From contig NZ_HE997451.1 of assembly GCF_000312525.1 (NCBI RefSeq), positions 127,803 through 191,802 on the forward strand: a DNA stretch of 64,000 nucleotides, read 5' to 3'. A program made the translations under genes and the position numbers. Shown here in pieces: positions 40,241-48,225 of this stretch (the stretch's first letter is position 1; the number at the start of each line of letters is the position of its first letter). Under the pieces are notes generated by a model. It had not been told where the DNA came from, made no database searches, and saw only the letters and a list, made by a program, of their open reading frames with translations. This stretch comes from Bartonella florencae. Its GTDB lineage: Bacteria; Pseudomonadota; Alphaproteobacteria; Rhizobiales; Rhizobiaceae.

Positions 40241-41553
40241 TTAAACAGCAATACCATAAAGATCATAGGCATCTGATTTTTCAATTTTTACTGTGACAAA
40301 TTCACCGACACGCAGTGGTCGTCGTGATGATATGTGCACAACACCATCTATTTCTGGAGCATCATATTGGCTACGGCCTTTAGCAATTTTCCCTTGGCTT
40401 TCATCAATGAGGATTTGGAGTCTTTTTCCGATTTTCTTCTTTAAAAGATGGGTAGAAATTTGTTGTTGTTTTGCCATAAAGCGATGCCAGCGACTTTCTT
40501 TTACTTCTTCAGAAACATTTTCTAGTCCCAAATCATTAGCGACAGCGCCTTTTACTTTTTCATATTTAAAACATCCCGCGCGTTCAATTTTTGCTTCTTC
40601 TAGCCATTCGAGAAGCATATTAAAATCTTCATTTGTTTCGCCTGGAAAGCCAACAATAAATGTTGATCGTAAAGCGAGATCTGGACAAATTTCTCTCCAC
40701 TTTTCAATTCTACGATTTGTTTTTTCCATAACAGCAGGACGTTTCATATTACGTAAAACAACGGGTGACGCATGTTGAAAAGGAATATCCAGATAAGGAA
40801 GAATTTTTTTCCAGCCATAAGCTCAATAACTTCATCCACATGAGGATAAGGATAGACATAATGCATACGTATCCAAATACCCATATCACCGAGTTCACGA
40901 CAAAGATCAAAAAATTTGGTTTTTACGCTACGGTCTTTCCAAGGATTTTCAAGATATTTAAGATCAATACCATAAGCACTCGTATCTTGTGAGATAACCA
41001 AAAGCTCTTTTACACCGGCTTGTACAAGTTTTTCAGCTTCGCGAAGAACATCACTGATAGGACGTGAAATAAGATTACCACGTAGAGTAGGAATAATACA
41101 AAAGCTACATCGATTAGAACATCCTTCAGAAATTTTCAAATAAGCATAATGGCGAGGTGTTAAACGAATTCCTTGTGGAGGAACTAAATCAATAAAGGGT
41201 TCATGAACTGGAGGAATTGCGGCATGAACAGCCTCTATAACACTTTCATAAGCTTGTGGCCCCGTAATGGCTAATACATGAGGATGGGTTTGACGAATAA
41301 TGTCAGGATCAGAACCAAGACAGCCAGTCACAATAACTTTGCCATTTTCTTTGAGGGCTTCATCAATATTCGCTAATGATTCATTGCGTGCAGAATCAAG
41401 AAAACCACAAGTATTTACAATAACAACATCAGCACCCTGATGCTTCCGTGAGATTTCATAACCTTCAGACCTGAGTTTGGTAATAATTCGTTCAGAATCT
41501 ACCAGTGCTTTTGGACATCCGAGGGAGACAAAACTAATACGAGGTGCTGTCAT
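40241..41553 (-). pseudogene. rimO: rimO with an A7-tract frameshift (ribosomal protein S12 methylthiotransferase)
   Basis: RimO adds a methylthio group to an Asp of ribosomal protein S12 by radical-SAM chemistry. Frame one (from 41553) encodes the MTTase domain ([12 protein letters not shown]) and the radical-SAM motif CSNRCSFC near 145, then leaves the family alignment after ELMAGKK (residue 250). The -1 frame continues with [14 protein letters not shown] through [13 protein letters not shown] to a C-terminal TRAM domain ending at 40241. The switch is at A7 (minus strand of 40804-40810), zero-frame codons GGA AAA AAA. One extra A, or a -1 slip on A-AAA-AAA, gives 437 residues, the normal length. 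No other defect is seen. Confidence 0.85.
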
Positions 41554-41781
41554 AATAATCCTGCAAAATCATAATGATTAAATTGTTATTTGCTGTTTTA
41601 AATTAAAAATGGTCTTTAATTTTTTGATACATATGCAATAGAATTTATTACAAAGCTATTTTTTCTTACTAAATTGTTTTACGTGTACATACGTTTTATT
41701 ACTAAATGTGCCACAATACAAATAAAATACCCAATAACTTTTTACTCAGTGTGCGAATGTACTGAATAATTTTTTTATTTT

Positions 41782-42495
41782 TTAATATTTGCGAATAAGT
41801 CCAATAAGTTTACCTTGTATCTGTACACGCTCAGATTCATACATTCGCGTTTCATAATGAGGGTTTGCTGCTTCTAGTACTACAAAAGCTCCTTTGCGTC
41901 GATAACGTTTTAAAGCTGCTTCTTTGTTATCAATAAATACAATAACAATTTCACCTGATGTTGCTGTATTCTGACGTTTGACAATTATAATATCCTTATC
42001 AAGAATGCCAGCTTCAACCATAGAATTATCTCTGACTTCTAATGCGTAGTGCTCGCCTGAATTAATCATATCTGCTGGTAAGGAGAGCGTGTCTATTTGT
42101 TGCAATAGTGCGGAGATGGGTATATTTGCAGCAATGCGGCCCATAATAGGAAGAGTGACATTTTTTGTTTTTTCTTCCTCAAAGTTATCAAGCTCACCAA
42201 AGTTTTTTGATATTTTTCTTTTATTTTTCTCTATCATACTAGGAGAAATTTTACGCGCTAAAGAAAGATTAAATGTTATTTTATCGGGAAGTCGAATCAC
42301 TTCTACTGCACGGGCACGATTTGGTAAACGACGTATAAAACCTCGTTGTTCTAAGGCTATCATGAGCTTATGAATCCCAGACTTTGAAGAAAGTTCTAAT
42401 GCTATTTTCATTTCATCAAAGGAAGGGGGAATACCAGTTGCTTTCATATGATTATGAATGAACAAAAGTAGTTCATACTGTTTACATGTTAGCAT
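41782..42495 (-). CDS. lexA: LexA repressor with an altered cleavage site
   Basis: SOS repressor, 237 residues. The N-terminal winged-helix domain (1-68) is close to the alphaproteobacterial type, with SKSGIHKLMIALEQRGFIRR as recognition region. The C-terminal S24 peptidase domain keeps the catalytic serine (Ser158 in RDNSMVEAGI) and lysine (Lys196 in EAALKRY). The self-cleavage bond, normally Ala-Gly, is Ala123-Asn124 here (GRIAANIPISAL), and the usual Gly-Asp before the serine is Asp-Asn. No GTTC or GAAC tetramer occurs in the 220 bp upstream, so the usual autoregulatory box is missing; a palindrome lies at 42538-42560 instead. RecA-stimulated self-cleavage may be impaired. Confidence 0.93.
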   Translation of the reverse strand: MLTCKQYELLLFIHNHMKATGIPPSFDEMKIALELSSKSGIHKLMIALEQRGFIRRLPNRARAVEVIRLPDKITFNLSLARKISPSMIEKNKRKISKNFGELDNFEEEKTKNVTLPIMGRIAANIPISALLQQIDTLSLPADMINSGEHYALEVRDNSMVEAGILDKDIIIVKRQNTATSGEIVIVFIDNKEAALKRYRRKGAFVVLEAANPHYETRMYESERVQIQGKLIGLIRKY

Positions 42496-42537
42496 TCAAT
42501 ATTCCAATCAAAAGAATAAAAAATATACGTGTTTATA

Positions 42538-42560
42538 CTTATGATATAATTTATCATAAG
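42538..42560. promoter_or_regulatory. 23-bp palindrome upstream of lexA
   Basis: Perfect 9-bp inverted repeat CTTATGATA / TATCATAAG with a five-base TAATT centre, 43 bp before the lexA start. Its centre contains TATAAT, so it can overlap a promoter. A 19-of-23 match occurs upstream of pcs (54608-54630). It does not resemble the alphaproteobacterial SOS box. The protein that might bind is unknown. Confidence 0.5.
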
Positions 42561-43436
42561 ATAAAATAAAAATATTTTATTTATTTTTATTTCATAAATA
42601 ATTTTAATAAAGTAATAATTTTTATTTGTATTAATTATATATTATATTATAATATAATTTTTATTTTTCTATGTTAAAATATTTATATTATATTAGATGC
42701 CATATATAAATATTATACGTAAGAAATGAGTTTTTTAAACATGTTTTTCTCGCTTTTGTAAAATGCATTAACTCAAAATAAATTATGTGATTTGTTGAGA
42801 GAAAAACTTTTAAAAAGAATAAGTTATTTCGTAATTTCTACCATAAAGAGCCCAAGTACATGATCTTCTGCCTATTTGCTAGAAACGGTAGCACATTACA
42901 TATTATTCCACGATAATTATCTAAAAATAAAACATTGAGCGACAATTTTATTTTCATGAATAATATTTTTCAATTTGTATTAAACTTCCGGTTTATCTTT
43001 GCTTTGTTTCTCTATAATGATAGATTTTTTCTATATATCCATTGTGCTTTATCAGAGCTGCACTCATATTTAAAAGTGAGAAAAATATAAGAATAGGTAA
43101 TTATATTTCTAGCAATAGGATATAATAACCTCACTTCCAGCCCATGTATTTTTTTCTTTTGCTCTATTCATTAAACTTAGTAATGGAGCATATTGTTGTT
43201 TTTACGGTATTGATTAACCATAGTTTACCGTTTTTTTATATATTTTCAGTTCTTCTCATAATTTGAGAATATGCACTCTTTCGTGTTTGAAAAGTTATGA
43301 GGTCTTTTATGTCTAAATTCTTTCTTATTCGAAATTAGAATGGAAAAAAAATTGTATCTACAGTGATCGAGAAAGGAAAAAAGCAAAAAAATTATTGATA
43401 ACTTAAACGGAATAATAATTTTTTTTTCAAAAGGTG
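42561..43436. other. Long AT-rich gap between lexA and tRNA-Lys
   Basis: About 880 bp without a supportable gene. Every frame is heavily stopped. An imperfect inverted repeat ACGGTA ... TACCGT followed by a T run occurs near 43203-43237 and could be a terminator. No repeat unit or relic protein was recognised. Confidence 0.45.
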
Positions 43437-43465
43437 TTGACCAAATGAAAAGTCAACCGTATGTT
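43437..43465 (+). promoter_or_regulatory. Probable tRNA-Lys promoter
   Basis: TTGACC and TATGTT separated by 17 bp, ending 36 bp before the mature tRNA. The -35 sits in an inverted repeat GTTGAC ... GTCAAC (43436-43457). Good spacing and position for a housekeeping sigma promoter. Confidence 0.6.
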
Positions 43466-43501
43466 CCGTTAACTTTCTACAGAGCAGAATAGCTTTTGTG
43501 G

Positions 43502-43577
43502 GAGCGCGTAGCTCAGCTGGTAGAGCAACTGACTTTTAATCAGTAGGTCCAGGGTTCGAATCCCTGCGCGCTCACCA
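43502..43577 (+). tRNA. tRNA-Lys (anticodon TTT)
   Basis: 76 nt including an encoded CCA. The acceptor stem GAGCGCG pairs with CGCGCTC. The D arm is AGCTCAGCTGGTAGAGC, the T arm GTTCGAATC. The anticodon stem-loop CTGACTTTTAATCAG carries TTT. Confidence 0.96.
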
Positions 43578-44047
43578 ACTTTAAATGAAATCAATTAGCT
43601 ATACAAAAACTTAGGAATTTTTGTTGCTTTGATTCTTTAAATTTACTTTTCTATTTATCGCATAATTTTTTAATGTTTTATTGATTCTATTCTAAGCATT
43701 TTTTCAGCGCTTTGAGTATAAAGTAATACTGTGAGAATATAGTTGTTCTCTCATTAATCAAAATAACTGGCTATTTATGATTCATTGCATTTATAGAAAA
43801 CATCTTTTTTATAAAGATATTGATTTTTTTATTTTTTAAAATTCATTCATCATTTCTATGACAGACATATTTTGTGGAAACATAAAAATATTAACGATAT
43901 ATTAATTCTTGATAAATGGTTAATTTTAGGTTTATTATAGCCGCCGTGAGGGGAATCATCAAAAAATGTGAATTTCCTTATCGTATACAGAAGATGCGAT
44001 GTGATTTTTTACAGTAAATACTCAATGAGAAATAAGCGGGCTGACAA
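43578..44047. other. Spacer between tRNA-Lys and rlpA
   Basis: 470 bp, AT-rich, with no ORF. The last 130 bp contain a less AT-rich patch (TAGCCGCCGTGAGGGG near 43938-43953) that probably belongs to the rlpA leader or promoter. Confidence 0.4.
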
Positions 44048-44917
44048 ATGCTTTTAAATAGCAAAAGAAAACTTACTTTCATTCTTAATTCAACATTTCA
44101 ATTTCTTTCTATAGTCGTTGTATCCCAGTTATTAGTATCTTGCTGTGCAAGCCAAACAGCACATTTTGTCATGAAAAGTTTTTACAATAATAAAGAGGCT
44201 GACGCAAAAACTGCTGTTCTTTCTAAAAAAAATCCAAGTGAGCAAAATCAGTCAAAAGAAAAGAAAAAAAATGGGCGAGCTGTTGTCGGTAAACCTTACC
44301 AAATAAAAGGGAGATGGTATTATCCCCAAAATGATCCAACCTATCAGCGTGTTGGAGAGGCATCATGGTATGGTTCAGATTTTCATGGACGTCTAACAGC
44401 AAACGGTGAGATTTATGATATGAATCTCTTGACTGCTGCTCATCCCACAATGCCTTTACCTAGTTATGCGCGTGTTACAAATCTAAAAAATGGTTCTTCA
44501 CTCATTGTTAGAGTGAATGATCGCGGTCCTTTTATGAAAGATAGAATTATTGATTTATCAAAACAAGCGGCGGAAATACTTGGTTATGCCAATGCAGGTG
44601 TAGCAAATGTTAAAGTGGAATATGTTTCTGAAGCACCTGTTGGTTATTATGATGGTGCTTATTTAATGGCTTCTTATACATCAGGGAATAACACATCATC
44701 CTCACGCGCCTTGGCAGATATTTCGAAAGAAAAAGAAAATACCATGCTAAAAAGATTTGCTACAAATAGTCTAAAAGGATCAAGGGATTCTATTATTGTA
44801 CAAAAGCAGTCTTATAAAAATTCTTTAGTAAGATTGCCAGAAAGTGGTCCGCTTTTGCTTAATAAGCCAACATTATTTGAGCAAGTCGCTTTACTAAATA
44901 AGCTAACTAAAAAATAA
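44048..44917 (+). CDS. rlpA: RlpA-like septal lipoprotein (double-psi beta-barrel)
   Basis: 289 residues. An N-terminal hydrophobic segment ends in LLVSCCAS, a plausible lipobox with Cys at 32 or 33, so an outer-membrane lipoprotein is predicted. The RlpA double-psi barrel spans about 95-200: GEASWYGSDFHGRLTANGE, MPLPSYARVTNL and VRVNDRGPF with the catalytic-type His/Asp positions of lytic transglycosylases. No SPOR domain follows; the tail is Ser/Lys-rich. Two in-frame A8 tracts occur in the linker. A strong terminator follows. Confidence 0.9.
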   Translation: MLLNSKRKLTFILNSTFQFLSIVVVSQLLVSCCASQTAHFVMKSFYNNKEADAKTAVLSKKNPSEQNQSKEKKKNGRAVVGKPYQIKGRWYYPQNDPTYQRVGEASWYGSDFHGRLTANGEIYDMNLLTAAHPTMPLPSYARVTNLKNGSSLIVRVNDRGPFMKDRIIDLSKQAAEILGYANAGVANVKVEYVSEAPVGYYDGAYLMASYTSGNNTSSSRALADISKEKENTMLKRFATNSLKGSRDSIIVQKQSYKNSLVRLPESGPLLLNKPTLFEQVALLNKLTKK

Positions 44918-44961
44918 CAGTTAACTAATTGCAGCTATTGAAAGAAAAATAATATTTGTTT

Positions 44962-45006
44962 CTGATCATCTATAATTTAAAGACTATAGATGATCAGGAT
45001 TTTTTG
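44962..45006 (+). terminator. Rho-independent terminator after rlpA
   Basis: CTGATCATCTATA pairs perfectly with TATAGATGATCAG (13 bp) around a ten-base loop, followed by GATTTTTT. It ends the rlpA transcript and isolates it from the dac operon. Confidence 0.9.
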
Positions 45007-45271
45007 CTATAATAAGGTCTTCATTACCTGTAAAAAAGTAAGATTAATTCTTATTCTAAAGCAGTATGATGCTTTGCCTATCTTAGAACATAAGAAATAA
45101 ATCCCACATGAGAAATAAAAGAAAAAATATATTGGTTTATTTTGATGATACTGAATCAAAATAGAAACCTGTTTTAATTTCATGATATGATTCTTAGTCG
45201 GCAGAAAAACAAGTCTTTTCTTGTATAAGAAGATTCTTTATGCTGTTTCTCCAAATATGAGAGGAGCGGCT

Positions 45272-46434
45272 ATGCACACGACATTAAGGGTTTTATTCAC
45301 CTTAGTTTGGATGTTGACATTAGACGGGTGGGGGAGAGCGCAAGATTTTCAAAATTCTGCATCACAAATACTGCTACTTGATAATGATACAGATACAATA
45401 CTTTTTGAAAAACAAAGCGATATTACTTTTTTTCCAGCTTCATTAACAAAATTGATGACCGCTGAAGTCATATTTCATCAATTAAAAGAAGGCTTATTAA
45501 GCAGTACACAAAAATTCAAGATTAGTGAAAATGCTTGGCACAAAGGTGGAGCAATTTCTGGTACCACCACTATGTTTGCAAAAGTAAAGACAGAAATTAG
45601 TGTTTCTGATCTTTTGCGTGGTTTAATTATTGTCAATGGAAATGATGCGGCGATTGCTCTTGCTGAGGGCATAGCGGGAAGCGAGGCTAATTTTGCAAAA
45701 CTCATGAATCAACGAGCTAAAATACTTGGGCTATCGCATAGTCACTTTGTAAACGCGACGGGGTTTCCTGAAGAAGGACAATTTGTGTCATTGCGCGATA
45801 TGATCATATTAGCGCGTCATATTGTTCATGAATATCCCGATTATTATACGCTTTACAGCGAACCTCATTTTACTTGGAATAATATTTTTCAACGTAACAA
45901 AAATCCTCTCATTTCCAAAGAAATTGGTGTAGAAGGATTTACTTTTGGTTACAGTAAAGATGAAGGATTTTCGATGGTTGTTTCTGTTTATAAAAATCAT
46001 CGGCGTCTTTTTTTGGCAATAAATGGTTTGCGAGATGGTAAAGGACACACAAAAGAAATAGAGCGTATTCTTCAATGGGGTATGACAGCTTTTGATTTTA
46101 AAACGATTTTCACACAAGGAGAGACTATTGGCCATGCTTCTGTTTATGGTGGGATGCAAAATTCTGTTTCTGTTATTGTTAAAGAGCCTATAAATCTTAT
46201 GCTTTCGAATGAAAAAAAATGAATGTTAAAGCAAAAATTAAATATCATGGCCCCTTAAAAGCTCCGATCATTTTAGGACAACCGGTTGGTGTTTTGCAAA
46301 TTTTAGAAGATAAAAAGATTCTTCTCGAAAAAACAGTTTTTGCTGGAAATAATGTTCAGGAAGGAAGCTTTTTTATAAAAGTAAAAAACGCACTCTATGA
46401 ATTAACAATTGGCTGGTTACAGAAATATTTATAG
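45272..46434 (+). pseudogene. D-Ala-D-Ala carboxypeptidase homolog, frameshifted before its C-terminal domain
   Basis: Penicillin-binding protein of the DacC/DacF family, start at 45272 (GAGGAG five bases before). After a signal peptide the active-site SLTK is intact (Ser57-Lys60). However, the SxN motif reads NGN (122-124) and the KTG motif TFG (224-226, in GVEGFTFGYSKDEG). Frame one ends with TGA at 46222 after 316 residues. The PBP5 C-terminal domain (MNVKAKIKYHGPLKAPI to 46434) is in the -1 frame, starting at an ATG that overlaps the stop. The junction is an A8 tract (46212-46219), so one more A would give a single 387-residue protein. Alternatively the two parts are made separately by coupling. 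Confidence 0.8.
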
Positions 46435-46464
46435 TGTGTGCTCAATAAGGGTTGAGGTTTATAC

Positions 46465-47112
46465 GTGTCAGGTTATTTTATTACATTTGAAGGGGGGGAA
46501 GGGGCAGGGAAAACAACGCAAATTTCTTTGCTCGCTCAGTATCTTTCTAACAAAGGCTACAATGTTATTACAACACGAGAGCCAGGTGGAACAGAAGGTG
46601 CTGAAGCAATACGTTATATTTTGTTGTCGGGTCAGGCCCAACAATATGGGGCATTCGTTGAAGCAGCTTTATTTACAGCCGCACGTGCTGATCATGTTAG
46701 CGAAATTATTATACCAGCGCTGCAAAAAGGCAAAATCATTTTATGTGATCGCTTTATTGATTCTACGCGCGTTTATCAAGGACTCAATGATAGGGTCAAT
46801 TCTTCTATTCTTACCATTTTAGAATCTGTTGCTCTCAATGGGATAATACCTCATCTAACATTTTTATTAGATATACCAGCAACATATGGTATGGAACGCG
46901 CAAAAGTGCGAAGAAAAAAAACAGAAACGATTGATTATTTTGAAAAAGATAATTTAAAGATTCAAGAGCAAAGGCGCCAAGCTTTTTTGCAATTAGCAAA
47001 ACAGGAGCCTAATAGATTCCGAGTGATTGACGCCACAGCTGCAATAGAAATTATTGCACAAAAAATAAAAAATATTTGTCATCAGCTATTGTTGGATCAA
47101 GCTCATGAGTGA
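46465..47112 (+). CDS. tmk: Thymidylate kinase
   Basis: Phosphorylates dTMP to dTDP. 215 residues starting at GTG (MSGYFITFEGGEGAGKTTQI, with the P-loop GGEGAGKTT). DR(H/Y)-type motif REPGGTEGAEAIR near 38, CDRFIDSTRVYQG near 93 and the LID region RAKVRRKKTETIDYFE near 148 are present. Its end overlaps holB by 8 bp, in the conserved dac-tmk-holB-metG-tatD order. Confidence 0.96.
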   Translation: MSGYFITFEGGEGAGKTTQISLLAQYLSNKGYNVITTREPGGTEGAEAIRYILLSGQAQQYGAFVEAALFTAARADHVSEIIIPALQKGKIILCDRFIDSTRVYQGLNDRVNSSILTILESVALNGIIPHLTFLLDIPATYGMERAKVRRKKTETIDYFEKDNLKIQEQRRQAFLQLAKQEPNRFRVIDATAAIEIIAQKIKNICHQLLLDQAHE

Positions 47113-48148
47113 CGTAAATATTCTACACCAATATGATGATATTGATACAGTTTTATCACCTTCACAGAATAATGTCATCTTTGGTCATGAGGATGCCCGT
47201 CATCTTTTGGCGTGCATGCGTGAAGAGGGACGTTTGCACCATGCATTGTTATTTGAAGGAAAACATGGAATTGGAAAGGCTACATTAGCATTTCATCTTG
47301 CTTGGAATATTCTAAGCTCTCAAAAGGGCAGTTTTTTGCAGCCAGAGCATAATTCCATTACATGGAATCAAATTATGCAAGGCTGTCATCCTGGTCTTTT
47401 GCATATTTCGCGCCGCTTTGATTTTAAAACACAAAAGTTCAAAACAGGTATACTCATTGATGATATCCGCGATGTGATGCATTTTTTAAACCAAACATCG
47501 CAAGATAATGGATGGCGTATTGTTATCATTGATCCTGCAGAGGATATGAATAGAAGTGCAGCTAATGCAATTCTCAAAACGCTTGAAGAACCTCCTGCAA
47601 AGACTTTATTCATCATTATTACACACTCTTTAGGAAAATTGCTTCCAACAATTCGTTCACGATGCCAACAGATTTCTTTGCGGCCATTACATGATGATGA
47701 GATGAAACAAGTCATTACGCATATTTTTTCAAATCAGAATTTACCTGATAAAGAAATCATTGAAATGATTATTGAAAGATCCAAAGGAAGCCCTCGAAAA
47801 GCTGCTTTACTTATGTGCCATGGTGGTTTTGAAATTATTAAAACCATTGATACTTTTTTAGAGCAATCTATTTGTAACTTTGCTGTTGTACACACTCTTG
47901 CACAAACACTTTCATCCCTTTCTTCTACACTTCAGTTTCAACAATTTTGTGATGAAATTCTTGATAAAATTCAAAAAAAAGCTATCCTATTTGCTGAAAG
48001 AGGAGCGTTAGCTCTCTCAAAGAAATGTGCGCAAGCGTGGCAGGAGATTCATCAAGAAATAGAAGAAATGCAATCATTTAATCTTGATAAGAAGCAATTT
48101 ATGATTAATTTGCTTTTAAAAGTTCATAAGGTCATTCACAATGAGTGA
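47105..48148 (+). CDS. holB: DNA polymerase III subunit delta'
   Basis: Clamp-loader subunit, 347 residues, AAA+ fold. P-loop-like LLFEGKHGIGKATLAFHLAW near 50 and sensor region NRSAANAILKTLEEPP near 158, then SRCQQISLRPL. The zinc-binding cysteines found in E. coli delta' are absent, as commonly seen in alphaproteobacteria. Overlaps tmk by 8 bp. Confidence 0.93.
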   Translation: MSDVNILHQYDDIDTVLSPSQNNVIFGHEDARHLLACMREEGRLHHALLFEGKHGIGKATLAFHLAWNILSSQKGSFLQPEHNSITWNQIMQGCHPGLLHISRRFDFKTQKFKTGILIDDIRDVMHFLNQTSQDNGWRIVIIDPAEDMNRSAANAILKTLEEPPAKTLFIIITHSLGKLLPTIRSRCQQISLRPLHDDEMKQVITHIFSNQNLPDKEIIEMIIERSKGSPRKAALLMCHGGFEIIKTIDTFLEQSICNFAVVHTLAQTLSSLSSTLQFQQFCDEILDKIQKKAILFAERGALALSKKCAQAWQEIHQEIEEMQSFNLDKKQFMINLLLKVHKVIHNE

Positions 48149-48225
48149 GCTTTTTCCGTGACAATGCCATTAACAGACGTTATGTCTCAGTGTAATCTTT
48201 TATTGCGTTTTACAATGAGTATGAC

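Noticed and set aside
42561-43436. Decayed gene or mobile-element remnant in the lexA to tRNA-Lys gap
   Set aside because: I checked for readable protein segments and terminal repeats and found none; called only as a spacer.
43502-43577. tRNA-Lys as an integration site for a genomic island
   Set aside because: No integrase gene and no direct repeat of the tRNA 3' end was seen in the window.
48149-48225. Possible methionine-responsive leader (riboswitch or T-box) before metG
   Set aside because: Only 77 bp separate holB and metG, too short for such an element, and no matching motif is present.
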